From a virus, in the IMG/VR virus record IMGVR_UViG_3300009181_000063, positions 1 to 64,000 of that record: DNA of 64,000 bases; one strand, written 5' to 3'. Below are positions 27,293 to 35,496 of this stretch, one piece after another. The position numbers were made by a program, and so were the translations under genes. The notes under the pieces were generated by a model that was given only the letters and a program-made list of their open reading frames with translations, had not been told where the DNA came from and did no database searches. The number at the start of each line of letters is the position of its first letter. The stretch's first letter is position 1.

Positions 27293-27500
27293 ATGAACAC
27301 CATTTATTTCTGTGAGATTTGAATGAAGTTAGGCCCGGAAACATATCATTATTTGATGATAAGAACCTATGTAAACTTGCTGTAGACGCAGAATCATTTG
27401 CTAACAGTTCATCAAACTCTTGACGAAACGCCTCGTCTTTATCAGACAAGAACTTAGCCACGGAGCAAAAACCTCGGGCGTTAGATGGTAGATGTTCCAC
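27276..27500 (-). CDS. Small HTH-like protein with CxC end
   Basis: The 74-residue product ends SLHRFLSSNNDMFPGLTSFK followed by SHRNKWCSCG. This resembles a small actinophage family with a helix-turn-helix and a terminal HR-x2-xCxC, often next to a metallophosphoesterase or terminase. DNA binding is inferred. Confidence 0.6.
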   Translation of the reverse strand: MEHLPSNARGFCSVAKFLSDKDEAFRQEFDELLANDSASTASLHRFLSSNNDMFPGLTSFKSHRNKWCSCGSKG

Positions 27501-27544
27501 GCCCTTAGTTAATCACATGGTTGTAATTAGCACAAAATGAGAAT

Positions 27545-27566
27545 GCCCCCCATTACGCTGGGGGGC
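27545..27566 (-). terminator. Minus-strand terminator
   Basis: GCCCCCC and GGGGGGC pair across CAGCGTAA-type loop sequence; on the minus strand a T-rich ATTCTCATTTTG follows. It ends the unit containing the gene at 27584. Confidence 0.75.
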
Positions 27567-27583
27567 GAGCGCCTAATAACTAA

Positions 27584-27916
27584 TTAGGATTGGCTGCTTA
27601 CGCCGTCCTGAAAGTTAGGAGCAGTGCGCTTTACAGCTGCCTGAAACAAACGACCGTTACCCTGAGTTGCCCCAGCTTCTGGTGATGTGTATGAAGGCAT
27701 AGATACGTTGATGCCGTACTTAGCGCCGCTTGTAGCGGTTACCTTGGTACGTGATGGAGCTGCTTGCTTTGTAAAGTCAGTTCCGCCCTTAGCGTTACCT
27801 GTCTTTTTAATAAGCGTGCCTTTTTCAGGCTTTGATGTGTGACGTGCTTTTGTTGCAGAACCTGGCCCTGTAGAAGTAGGGGCAAGTGGTGCTGGGTTCT
27901 TAATTGAATCTTTCAT
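27584..27916 (-). CDS. Hypothetical low-complexity protein
   Basis: The 110-residue product (MKDSIKNPAPLAPTSTGPGS...) is rich in Lys, Thr, Ala and Gly and looks unstructured. Its N-terminus IKNPAP recalls the MAIKNPAP start of the protein at 3821-4216. It is the last gene before the terminator. Function unknown. Confidence 0.6.
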   Translation of the reverse strand: MKDSIKNPAPLAPTSTGPGSATKARHTSKPEKGTLIKKTGNAKGGTDFTKQAAPSRTKVTATSGAKYGINVSMPSYTSPEAGATQGNGRLFQAAVKRTAPNFQDGVSSQS

Positions 27917-27962
27917 GTTTTGTTTCCTTCGGCCAAAGGTTGGAAAATTAAATGTACCAGTT

Positions 27963-28244
27963 TTAGCTGGTTTTTACTTCAAATACGATGGCAGAAATCT
28001 GTCCATCGTGGCTTTCAATGCTTGCAAAACCCGGTACGCAGACAAGATCAATACCTCTTGGGGCTGTATAGCCTCTTGCGATAGCAATTGCTTTGACTGC
28101 TTGGTTTACGGCACCAGCGCCTACAGCACGAACTTTGCATCCACGTGTTTCATAAACACTGTGGGCAATCGCTGAAGCAACTGATTGGGGATTAGAACCT
28201 GCGCCTACACGCAAAATTTGTTCTTCTTTTGGATCTGTAGTCAT
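27963..28244 (-). CDS. SpoVS-like protein
   Basis: The 93-residue product matches stage V sporulation protein S over its whole length: LRVGAGSNPQSVASAIAHSV, VRAVGAGAVNQAVKAIAIAR, GYTAPRGIDLVCVPGFASI and a final strand. SpoVS has an Alba-like fold and is thought to bind nucleic acid. ATG 28244 was chosen because GAGGTG lies at ribosome-site distance; the upstream in-frame GTG is part of that site. The gene has its own predicted promoter. Confidence 0.9.
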   Translation of the reverse strand: MTTDPKEEQILRVGAGSNPQSVASAIAHSVYETRGCKVRAVGAGAVNQAVKAIAIARGYTAPRGIDLVCVPGFASIESHDGQISAIVFEVKTS

Positions 28245-28287
28245 TTTGTGCACCTCGGGGTTACGTATATTTGAGCTCCTTGCCTAA

Positions 28288-28316
28288 ATTATGAAGGCAA
28301 TTACCCTAGGTGTAAT
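28288..28316 (-). promoter_or_regulatory. Predicted promoter and operator for the SpoVS-like gene
   Basis: On the minus strand, ATTACA (28316-28311) and CATAAT (28293-28288) are 17 bases apart, a sigma-70-like pair. The near-palindrome ATTACCCTAGGTGTAAT (28300-28316) covers the -35 and spacer and may be an operator. A TTGCCT/AGGCAA hairpin lies at the start of the transcript. Confidence 0.5.
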
Positions 28317-28317
28317 G

Positions 28318-28500
28318 CTAAACAGTCCTGTAGTCCACTGGGGTTGGGGCGGTAGCTAAGGAGCCACAAAGATAGCACTCCATATCCAGCATATATAGGG
28401 ATATCTCACCCTCTTCAAATTGTGCTTTTACTTTCCACAATGTGGATCCGCAAACGCACACCTCAAGGGGCGCTTCTTTGTCTCTAAGGTCAAATGTCAT
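28318..28500 (-). CDS. Zinc-ribbon protein
   Basis: The 60-residue product (MTFDLRDKEAPLEVCVCGST...) has C15-x-C17 and C43-x2-C46, one zinc-ribbon-like site. The start at 28500 overlaps the previous TGA (ATGA). Function unknown. Confidence 0.6.
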   Translation of the reverse strand: MTFDLRDKEAPLEVCVCGSTLWKVKAQFEEGEISLYMLDMECYLCGSLATAPTPVDYRTV

Positions 28501-28733
28501 ACGTTCCACTTTTCTTTAAATTCTTCAACCACTTTACGGTTTTTTTCAATCTCAACTTCAATTAAAGCCTGTTCTTCTTCAGACATTTTATCTTTATTTT
28601 CTAAATAAAAACGCATCCCTGTATCAAAATTCTGCTCAAATATTGAAATTTGAGTTTTACGGCGTTCTTTTACAAACGCGTCTGCTTCGGCTTGTCGTTG
28701 AGCTCGTTTTTCTTGAGTTTTGCTAAGCGACAT
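28497..28733 (-). CDS. Small coiled-coil protein
   Basis: The 78-residue product is almost entirely charged helix (KTQEKRAQRQAEADAFVKER and EEQALIEVEIEKNRKVVEEF). It overlaps both neighbours. A structural or adaptor role is possible. Confidence 0.55.
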   Translation of the reverse strand: MSLSKTQEKRAQRQAEADAFVKERRKTQISIFEQNFDTGMRFYLENKDKMSEEEQALIEVEIEKNRKVVEEFKEKWNV

Positions 28734-28881
28734 TTTCTTTAGACCAATCTAGCCATGCTAAAGCTAGCTCGTTTACATCAATAGTGCCTGTAAACCCAAG
28801 TTCGTGTAAGTGCTCAATAAAATCGTCATCTGCCATTAGTACTGGTAGACCCTTGTAAGTTACATTTTCTTCGTAGTTCAT
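28723..28881 (-). CDS. Small acidic hypothetical protein
   Basis: The 52-residue product (MNYEENVTYKGLPVLMADDD...) has FIEHLHELGFTGTIDVNELA and LAWLDWSKENVA. It overlaps the FmdB-like gene by ATGA and the next gene by 11 bases. Confidence 0.55.
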   Translation of the reverse strand: MNYEENVTYKGLPVLMADDDFIEHLHELGFTGTIDVNELALAWLDWSKENVA

Positions 28882-29048
28882 CCTTGTCCCCCCCATCCTC
28901 CGCCTTTAAATTGCACCGCTGGTGGTGTCCAAACTTTTGTCATAAAGTTTCCGCATCGATCGCAAGCAGGGCGGTCAACAGAATCAAACGCTAAATGCAT
29001 TTCTACTGTGCTATCACACGGCACACAAGAAAAATCATATTTAGGCAT
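28878..29048 (-). CDS. FmdB-type zinc-ribbon protein
   Basis: The 56-residue product has MPKYDFSCVPCDSTVEMHLA, CDRCGNFMTKVW and PPAVQFKGGGWGG. This is the FmdB regulatory zinc-ribbon pattern (MP-x-Y-[DE]-[FY]-x-C-x2-C ... C-x2-C ... P-A-V-x-F-K-G-x-G-W). Such proteins are thought to regulate transcription or bind metal, with little direct evidence. Confidence 0.75.
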   Translation of the reverse strand: MPKYDFSCVPCDSTVEMHLAFDSVDRPACDRCGNFMTKVWTPPAVQFKGGGWGGQG

Positions 29049-29617
29049 TACCTCTCCCGATTCTCTGCGGTTTGCAACTTCTGATAAATTTCTTTTTCAT
29101 AGGCCATAGTACCCTTTCCTGAAACAATGTGCGCTAGCCCGTAAGAGTCAGCGGCATTGTCATCGGGAAACTCGACGTTCCATTTCTTGTATACCTGAAG
29201 GAGCATTTGGTTCTTTTGGACGCCAGTACCACGACCAGTTACGTATTTCTTTAGGCTCGTTGGGGGAACAATCATGGGGCTATTCCCGTTTCCAAGACCT
29301 TCGGTTTCGTGAAGGGTTAGCTTAACAACCCCGCCTAGTTCCCCTAATTTATTAGCCATGATTGATCCGTAGGCGTAGCCTTCCATGGCAACGTCCTGAA
29401 CTTGGCAACAATTTTTAGTTTGAGTTAAGGCGTCTTGCAGGTGAGCCTGTACCTCGCTAAGGCGTTCTCCGCCAGAGTTATCAAACTTGGCAACTGTGGT
29501 TTGGTAAGAACTATCTTCGCCAAGGACGGTTATAGCGAATCCGCCATAGGACTGATCGATACCTACCCAACACTTTTTGTTGGGTGTAACCCCGTCTCCG
29601 TAAGTCTTTAGTCTCAT
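29048..29617 (-). CDS. RuvC-like Holliday-junction resolvase
   Basis: The 189-residue product has the RNase-H-fold acidic set: D21 in VGIDQSYG, E79 in MEGYAYG, and D152/D153/D157 in PDDNAADSYGLA. GELGGVVK and PPTSLKKYVTGRGTGVQKNQ are the conserved middle of RuvC/phage resolvases. It would cut four-way junctions during recombination or before packaging. It lies directly in the recombination block. Confidence 0.85.
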   Translation of the reverse strand: MRLKTYGDGVTPNKKCWVGIDQSYGGFAITVLGEDSSYQTTVAKFDNSGGERLSEVQAHLQDALTQTKNCCQVQDVAMEGYAYGSIMANKLGELGGVVKLTLHETEGLGNGNSPMIVPPTSLKKYVTGRGTGVQKNQMLLQVYKKWNVEFPDDNAADSYGLAHIVSGKGTMAYEKEIYQKLQTAENRER

Positions 29618-30111
29618 GGAAACAGCCGATTTGAACGCTGGAGTGCGCTGTTGGATGTGCGTCGCGTCAACTCTCGGCTTACTAATTGCGTACTTCTATC
29701 TACGTTGTTAACCATTACTTCAATTAATTTGCGGTAAGCGTACTTAGCGGAAAGACCTTCGCGTAAATAAATAATTGTAGGATCTGCCGCCATTCGTGCT
29801 TTCATTATGGTTACAGTCTCTTTTTTGTTTTCTTCGTAAGAAGATATGTAGTTCTTACTTTCTTCCATGTCTAATGATTGATCTGCATTTTTTTCATCAA
29901 TAACAGCACAGGCAAACTGCACAGATAAGAAGTTAGCGTAAGCGGTTAACTCGCCAAACAACTGCATAAGGCTTTCATCATCAATTTCTGTAATGTCTGC
30001 CGGTACATTTGGCAGTTTCATCTTCATTCGTGTTTGAAATTCAAACCCTTGAAGTTGTAAACTTTCTATTACTGGCTGGCTAGTACCAGCATTAATTGCT
30101 AACTCGCTCAC
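29614..30111 (-). CDS. Conserved hypothetical protein in the recombination block
   Basis: The 165-residue product is mostly helical, with LMQLFGELTAYANFLSVQFA and YRKLIEVMVNNVDRSTQLVS. It ends with an Arg-rich helix (RELTRRTSNSALQRSNRLFP). It lies between RuvC and the Cas4-like nuclease, overlapping both. A recombination mediator is plausible from position only. Confidence 0.6.
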   Translation of the reverse strand: MSELAINAGTSQPVIESLQLQGFEFQTRMKMKLPNVPADITEIDDESLMQLFGELTAYANFLSVQFACAVIDEKNADQSLDMEESKNYISSYEENKKETVTIMKARMAADPTIIYLREGLSAKYAYRKLIEVMVNNVDRSTQLVSRELTRRTSNSALQRSNRLFP

Positions 30112-30958
30112 TTATTTTCTCCTCTTTGTAGTCGGAGCACTTTGGGCACCCTGCAACACCATTAATATTACAGATGGGAGGGGTACCTTTGTCAATTGCT
30201 AAAATGATGTTGGCTGCCGCTTCAAATAACTCGGCAATACCCCAATCATTTTTTTGTACTACAAATTCTTTATGTTCGTGAAGACCCTTTGCTTCGTACA
30301 AAATAAGGGCTTCTTGTGGGGCATTAGGCTGTCCCATAAGTTCTAACAGCTTCATATAAATCTGTGCCTGATGAATGTGCTCTAAAAATGGTGCGCCAAT
30401 AGCTGCCCACATCTTTTTAAAATCATTGTTATTTGCATATGCAATGTCTGGGGCATACCAACGAATACTGCCCTCACCAATAGTTTTTACTTCAAGTAGT
30501 AGTGGATCTCCAAAATTAACAAGCCATCCGTCGGCCTTACCTGAAATGCGAAGGGGGTCAAAAAACACAGGCACTTCGTTGTATTTAGTACGGCATCCGC
30601 CTTGTGCGTGTTCGCTATTTAAACCAAACCACTCTAAATCATGTGTGTAGCAATACCATAAGCCTTTAATCTGATCCATCTCTTTAAACCAACTTTGCCA
30701 CATATTGTGAGCGGCGTGACCTGTTCCAAAAATAGATGCGCGACGAAGACTCATAACTTCTGGTTTAGGTGCGTGACCGTTTAGCCAAAAGTATTGTGCC
30801 CGGTGACACCAGCTTGCTGATGCCATTTCAGAAGGGTGGATTACATCTGAAGCACGAAAATCTCGCGGCTTCGAAATAATATGTTTTTCAACTTTACCAA
30901 TTACTCTGGTGCCTTTATCTGCTGCTAAAAACGCTTTCAATGCACCAGTTGGTTTCAT
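30092..30958 (-). CDS. Cas4-like PD-(D/E)XK exonuclease
   Basis: The 288-residue product has HPSEMASASWCHRAQYF (C51), D143 in SGKADG, then LLLEVKT (E156, K158), the RecB/Cas4 nuclease triad. Cysteines near the C-terminus (ICNINGVAGCPKC) could close a 4Fe-4S cluster with C51 as in Cas4. Phage homologues process DNA ends for recombination. No CRISPR array is present, so an adaptation role is not suggested. Confidence 0.85.
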   Translation of the reverse strand: MKPTGALKAFLAADKGTRVIGKVEKHIISKPRDFRASDVIHPSEMASASWCHRAQYFWLNGHAPKPEVMSLRRASIFGTGHAAHNMWQSWFKEMDQIKGLWYCYTHDLEWFGLNSEHAQGGCRTKYNEVPVFFDPLRISGKADGWLVNFGDPLLLEVKTIGEGSIRWYAPDIAYANNNDFKKMWAAIGAPFLEHIHQAQIYMKLLELMGQPNAPQEALILYEAKGLHEHKEFVVQKNDWGIAELFEAAANIILAIDKGTPPICNINGVAGCPKCSDYKEEKISERVSN

Positions 30959-31281
30959 TTCTTTTTAACCCATTCCTCTAATGTTTTCCCGTTTTTAGCG
31001 GCTTTTCTTTTAAGAGCGTTGCGCTCTCGATGAGATAAGCCACCCCATATACCGTGTTGTTCATCGTTTTGATCCGAATACAAAAGGCAGGCTAGTCTCA
31101 CGGGACATTCTGCCTTACCATCCTTGCCAAAGCAAACTGCCTTAGCCTTGTCAGCAATAGGTTTATATTTAGTTTTATCGCGTGGAGGGAACCAGTAATC
31201 GGTTTCTGGGCTGTCGCACATGCCGCGGCATTTAGCCTGATAACGCCACTTCTCTACACCTTCGTCTTCGTACAAGAGCAC
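30955..31281 (-). CDS. WhiB-family protein with enlarged cysteine spacing
   Basis: The 108-residue product has C18, then C50, C59 and C65, and GIWGG at 77-81, followed by a basic tail (KRKAAKNGKTLEEWVKKK). The usual CxxC is here C-x8-C (CFGKDGKAEC), a six-residue insertion, while the C-x5-C and turn are normal. C22 could be an alternative ligand. It lies within the recombination block, unlike the first WhiB, which precedes the methyltransferase. Confidence 0.85.
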   Translation of the reverse strand: MLLYEDEGVEKWRYQAKCRGMCDSPETDYWFPPRDKTKYKPIADKAKAVCFGKDGKAECPVRLACLLYSDQNDEQHGIWGGLSHRERNALKRKAAKNGKTLEEWVKKK

Positions 31282-31592
31282 TCCAATAGGATTTGGCGCA
31301 GCTCTAGAAAGTCGTCTTCCGTTAACATGACGTAATTTTCGCCGTTAAGATAAAAGCCGAGAACAGGTGTCCGACCGTCAAGAATTGCTTCTGTGACAAT
31401 CTTCTCTAAAACCGCAGCCTTAACGGATACGGAAGCTTTGCCAGTCCACTTATGCTCTACGAGCAAATCTTTGGATCTAACATCACCTTTTCGACTCCAA
31501 AATGCTCCGCTGGCTGCTGTTCGCTGACCACCAATAGCTTTTGCAAGTCTATCCTCGTGCTTCCTTGACTCTTTTTGTCCTTTAGTTTTCAT
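31254..31592 (-). CDS. PD-(D/E)XK nuclease, resolvase-like
   Basis: The 112-residue product has an N-terminal helix (KESRKHEDRLAKAIGGQRTA), GAFWSRKGDVRSKDLLVEHK with D37 and the EHK motif, then a helix. This fits small phage PD-(D/E)XK nucleases of the Hjc/VRR type. It is likely a Holliday-junction or flap nuclease. Overlaps with RecA and WhiB tie it to recombination. Confidence 0.75.
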   Translation of the reverse strand: MKTKGQKESRKHEDRLAKAIGGQRTAASGAFWSRKGDVRSKDLLVEHKWTGKASVSVKAAVLEKIVTEAILDGRTPVLGFYLNGENYVMLTEDDFLELRQILLECSCTKTKV

Positions 31593-32667
31593 CTTCGTCT
31601 GGTTCTACAACGTACTTAGATCCAGCTTTGACGGTTTCAAGAACATCCTTCTCCAATGTTTCCCGCAGGTCAATCTCTTCTTTAATAGAAGCAACCATAG
31701 CATCTGCGCCTTGCCACTGCCTTTGCTCTCCGTTAAACGTGTAACGGTAGTAAGCCCCAGCTCGAGCAATTACCCTGTTAATAATGCCTAAAGCCACAAT
31801 TTCCTTAGCAAAATCGTAGTCTCCTGCTGGAACTGTCCCACCATCGGCAAAGTAAAAGTCTAAATATGCCACTTGTGACGGTGGGGCTGACTTGTTTTTA
31901 AGTGTTCTGGCTTTAATAGTCTGACCAACACGGCGCTTAGAATCTCCAGTGCCTACTTCGATCCACTCGTCACGTTTAATCTCAACACGCGTAAAGAACG
32001 CGTAGTTCTTTCCTTTACCACCAGGTGTTGTGCGTGGGTCACCGTACATAACTCCAACTTTGTCACGCCACTGGTTAATCATTAATCCAATAAATGGGCG
32101 CTCTATCTCAATAAGACTGCGCTTAGATGCCTTACCAACCTTGCGAAAAAACTTGTTGGTCATAAGCGCTCCGCGACCTACGGTAAATTCTTCCATTTCT
32201 TTTTGATCTTCTGCACTAGGAACGAGAGCAGGAAGGGAGTCGATAACAATGCAATCAACAGCCTTGCTTTCGATAATTTGAATAACCGCTTCATAAACTT
32301 CCTCCATAATATTAGACTCAATAACAAATAAACGTGAAACATCCACACCGCATAGTTCTGCGTAGGAAGGAACCCATTGTTCAGCCGCTACCCAAACAGC
32401 AGTCCACTCTGGATCTCTGCGTTGGTTTGCTGCAATTGTTTTAAAAGCAATTGCGGTTTTACCGTTGGATTCTTCTCCAACAATCTCATGCCATTGGTTA
32501 ATTGGCCATCCGCCACCAAGGGCTACGTCTAACGCTAGTGACCCTGTTGTAAAACGTCCAGATAAATCTCTAATGTTTGACCCAACAACAATTGTGTCTT
32601 GACCAAACTTTTTATTTAATTTTGCTACGATTTTTAATAATTCCGGATTGAGTGCCACGTTCGCCAT
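31582..32667 (-). CDS. recA: RecA/UvsX-type recombinase
   Basis: The 361-residue product has Walker A GEESNGKT (64-71), TGSLALDVALGGGWP, a Walker B region CIVIDSLPALVPSAED and MINQWRDKVGVMYGDP. The loop 2-like GGKGKNYAFFTRVEIKR resembles RecA. It forms ATP filaments for strand exchange. ATG 32667 overlaps the previous stop (TAATG), which rules out an upstream in-frame ATG at 32703. Confidence 0.92.
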   Translation of the reverse strand: MANVALNPELLKIVAKLNKKFGQDTIVVGSNIRDLSGRFTTGSLALDVALGGGWPINQWHEIVGEESNGKTAIAFKTIAANQRRDPEWTAVWVAAEQWVPSYAELCGVDVSRLFVIESNIMEEVYEAVIQIIESKAVDCIVIDSLPALVPSAEDQKEMEEFTVGRGALMTNKFFRKVGKASKRSLIEIERPFIGLMINQWRDKVGVMYGDPRTTPGGKGKNYAFFTRVEIKRDEWIEVGTGDSKRRVGQTIKARTLKNKSAPPSQVAYLDFYFADGGTVPAGDYDFAKEIVALGIINRVIARAGAYYRYTFNGEQRQWQGADAMVASIKEEIDLRETLEKDVLETVKAGSKYVVEPDEDEN

Positions 32668-33029
32668 TAACCTAACTTTCCAATAATTGTTGTTGGATTC
32701 CATCCGCCTGTGGCTACTTGTACTGCTGGTTGAGCTGGACCTACGGCCTGTGGGCCACCAGTAATTCCTTTGCCTAAACCGCTACCGCTTTGAACAATTG
32801 GATAACCGCAATCGTAACAACGTGCTTTAGTTCCTTCAATTGATCCATAGTTTCCGCTACCGCAACCTGGGCATCGTGAAGCATTAGCTGATGCGGGTGG
32901 GCGAACTCCTTGTTGTGGAGGCGCTGGTGGTGCGTACGTCATGGGTTGTTGCGAGGGAGGCATCGGAGGCATATTTGCCGGACGTGATTGCTGTTGAGGT
33001 TGACTTAGTTTATCTGCCCACCAACTCAT
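32667..33029 (-). CDS. Zinc-ribbon protein with Pro-rich N-terminus
   Basis: The 120-residue product has a Pro/Gln/Met-rich N-terminus, then CPGCGSGNYG and CYDCGYP (C53/C56, C71/C74), and a Gly/Ala/Gln-rich tail. It may be an ssDNA- or protein-interaction adaptor. It sits between RecA and the gene upstream of DNA polymerase. Confidence 0.6.
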   Translation of the reverse strand: MSWWADKLSQPQQQSRPANMPPMPPSQQPMTYAPPAPPQQGVRPPASANASRCPGCGSGNYGSIEGTKARCYDCGYPIVQSGSGLGKGITGGPQAVGPAQPAVQVATGGWNPTTIIGKLG

Positions 33030-33478
33030 ATTTGGATATCTCCTTTAATCGTATCTGTGCTGATAATACCCAATTCTAGTCCAGATGCAAAAGCGGACAA
33101 AAGCGCTGAATAACCTACCTGAACATACATATCTTCAATATGTTCTTTTTCGTGGGCTAACTCTTCTGGATTCATGCCTTGAGCTTTTGTAAAATGATCA
33201 AACTGTAATGCGGTAATGGCGCGAGCATTAATATCTGCAATAGTTTCTAAAAATGGAACTAATGGCATAACGTTAAGTAAACGTGCGTCACTCTCTGACT
33301 CTTCCTGCTCTTCGCCTTCTGCGCTAACGGGCATCATCCCTACAAGACTTGCAATCTTGTTTGGCTCTTCCATCCCAGCGTCGTAAAAGTACCAGCGGGC
33401 AAGAACTGGTAACGGAACCTCGGTTATAGTTCTTTCACCTTCATCAGCCTGAACTTTTTGCCAAAATTTCCAATTCAT
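33026..33478 (-). CDS. Hypothetical protein
   Basis: The 150-residue product is acidic in the middle (SAEGEEQEESESDARL) and helical elsewhere, with YSALLSAFASGLELGII near the C-terminus. No family recognised. It shares one base with the polymerase stop. Confidence 0.6.
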   Translation of the reverse strand: MNWKFWQKVQADEGERTITEVPLPVLARWYFYDAGMEEPNKIASLVGMMPVSAEGEEQEESESDARLLNVMPLVPFLETIADINARAITALQFDHFTKAQGMNPEELAHEKEHIEDMYVQVGYSALLSAFASGLELGIISTDTIKGDIQI

Positions 33479-35433
33479 TACTTAGCCTCTCCCCAACGCT
33501 GAACAACCGTTATGTCAGCAATGAGTGGCACCTCCAATAGGTTAATGCCTTCCATGGCTTCTTTAATTGCTGCTTTTGTCTCTTCCACCAGATTATCTGG
33601 AGCAAGAGTCACCAATTCATCGTGAACGGTAAGTATAAGTTTAGCCTCTTTGGGTATTAAGCTGTGTGCTCGAACCATAGCAAGTTTAATGACGTCTGCT
33701 GCCGACCCTTGGATCTTGGTATTAAACGCTTGGCGTTCTGCACCAGCTCGATCATATTTATCAGAGGCATTCATTTCTGGAAGATAGCGGCGTCTTCCAA
33801 GAATGGTCGTAACGTAAGGAACTGGCTTTTCTTTATTACCTAATTTTCTGGTAGAAACAAGTACTTTAAACTTATAGGTGTTAATAGAAGGAAAACGGGC
33901 TGAAAAACGGTCTAAAAGATCTCTAGCCTCTTGTTTTGTACACCCGATTGATCTGGCAATTTTATCTGGACCTACTCCATAAGACATAGCAAGAACAAGA
34001 ACTTTGCCAGCCTTGCGGTCTACGCCCATTTCATTTCCCACGGTGGTGTAGATGTCCCCACCGTTTTTGTAGTTTTCAACCATGATTGGATCCTTAGAAA
34101 AGGAAGCAATAACTCTTGGCTCAATCTGCGAATAGTCGGCTACAACAAACTTGTACCCATCTGGGGCTTTAAAGAGGTTGCGAATTGCTTTACCGTGCGC
34201 CGTGTGTGGTGCTGGTACGTTTTGTAGGTTTGGGTTACGACTTGAGAACCGCCCTGTTTCTGCGCCGTGCTGTACAAAATCACAATGGATTCTGTTGTTA
34301 ATGAGTAAACTGTCTTTTGTTTCAATTCTAACCTTTCCGGCTGTAGTCCTAGTAACTTCTCCGCCTAAATATGGGACAACGTATGTGGTGTGCAATTTGT
34401 TTAAATCAGCGTAAGTTAAAAGAGCGTCAACTAGCGGGTCTTCTCCCCGGTAAGCCTCCAGCGCTTCAGCTGAAACTGAATCCCCGCCCTTTGCGGTAAC
34501 AATCTTTGGCTTAAGTCCTCGACCGCCTTCTGATTTGGGGCCATACAAAATTACCTGCTTATCAACGTTAGAGTTGATGTTGAACTGCTGACCAGCAACC
34601 TTAAAGATCTCAGCTTTTGCGGCTTCAATGTCAATTTTTAATTGAGCATCTAAAACTGTAAGAGCATCCATATCGATAGGAGCGCCAGTCAACTTCATGT
34701 CACAAAGAACCTTAAGAACATCCATCTCAAGTTTCATAACGCCAGTCACTTGATTTTCTTCTAACTTCTTTACAAGTATTTTCCATAGCAAGAACGTGTA
34801 CTTAGCGTCGAGGTATGCGTACTTAGCAACCTCATCAAATGAATAAACTTCTACTTGAGCTCCTACGCCCTTTTCCATTTGAAAACCAATTTCACGCTTT
34901 AAACAATCGGCAAGACCGCATCGGTTCTTGTTACGGTTATCGTAAAGAAACGAAGCAATCATGGTGTCAAAGTAAGGACCTACGGGAAAATTACCACCGT
35001 AGTATTTTGCAACAGAAGTAAGGTCAAATACTAAATTGTGACCAATCTTTAAAATGCTGTTATTAAACATAAGAGGTTTAAGGGAAGCAAAAACCTCTGC
35101 TGGAAATAACTGTGAGGGAGGGTCAGAAAATACTTTAGTTGATTTTTTAGAGTCTCGTGAGTAGTCGCTAGGTCGTGCTTCAAGACCTTGTTCTACGCGC
35201 TTTTCACCTTGTCCTGTTAAAGGAAAGACCGTATCGAGAAGAACACCATTAGGATGACCCATAGGGATAACATCACAACGACCGTGAGTAGCCAAACTAA
35301 TCCAGAGTACTTCATTAACAGGCGTATCGCCTCTACGTTCTCCGACTGTTTCCACGTCGTAAGCAAACGCATCTTGTTCAAGATAGTAGGCAACCATTTC
35401 ATCTAGTTGATCGTTAGTTGTAATTATATTCAT
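33478..35433 (-). CDS. polA: Family A DNA polymerase with 3'-5' exonuclease
   Basis: The 651-residue product has an exonuclease domain (D26/E28 in YDVETV, HNLVFD, YAYLDAKYT) and a polymerase domain. The latter has GRFSSRNPNLQN near 395, motif A VADYSQIEPR (431-440), O-helix RKAGKVLVLAMSYG (R473, K477, L481, Y485) and motif C VHDE near 603. Leu481 sits at the Pol I Phe762 position. There is no 5'-3' nuclease domain. ATG 35433 was chosen behind a GGGGAT site. It is the replicative polymerase. Confidence 0.95.
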   Translation of the reverse strand: MNIITTNDQLDEMVAYYLEQDAFAYDVETVGERRGDTPVNEVLWISLATHGRCDVIPMGHPNGVLLDTVFPLTGQGEKRVEQGLEARPSDYSRDSKKSTKVFSDPPSQLFPAEVFASLKPLMFNNSILKIGHNLVFDLTSVAKYYGGNFPVGPYFDTMIASFLYDNRNKNRCGLADCLKREIGFQMEKGVGAQVEVYSFDEVAKYAYLDAKYTFLLWKILVKKLEENQVTGVMKLEMDVLKVLCDMKLTGAPIDMDALTVLDAQLKIDIEAAKAEIFKVAGQQFNINSNVDKQVILYGPKSEGGRGLKPKIVTAKGGDSVSAEALEAYRGEDPLVDALLTYADLNKLHTTYVVPYLGGEVTRTTAGKVRIETKDSLLINNRIHCDFVQHGAETGRFSSRNPNLQNVPAPHTAHGKAIRNLFKAPDGYKFVVADYSQIEPRVIASFSKDPIMVENYKNGGDIYTTVGNEMGVDRKAGKVLVLAMSYGVGPDKIARSIGCTKQEARDLLDRFSARFPSINTYKFKVLVSTRKLGNKEKPVPYVTTILGRRRYLPEMNASDKYDRAGAERQAFNTKIQGSAADVIKLAMVRAHSLIPKEAKLILTVHDELVTLAPDNLVEETKAAIKEAMEGINLLEVPLIADITVVQRWGEAK

Positions 35434-35451
35434 AGATATCCCCAAAAGCCT

Positions 35452-35483
35452 AGAGGCGCTAGGGGGATAAATCTAGCGCCTCT
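35452..35483 (-). terminator. Hairpin between the ssDNA-binding-like gene and the polymerase
   Basis: AGAGGCGCTAG and CTAGCGCCTCT pair perfectly over 11 bases across a 10-base loop. On the minus strand AGGCTTTTGGGG follows. It may attenuate read-through into the polymerase or protect RNA ends. Confidence 0.6.
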
Positions 35484-35496
35484 AAACATTTTTTGG

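Noticed and set aside
30092-30958. Cas4-like nuclease as part of a phage CRISPR system
   Set aside because: No repeats, Cas1 or Cas2 nearby; gene lies in a recombination block, so a phage recombination nuclease is more likely.
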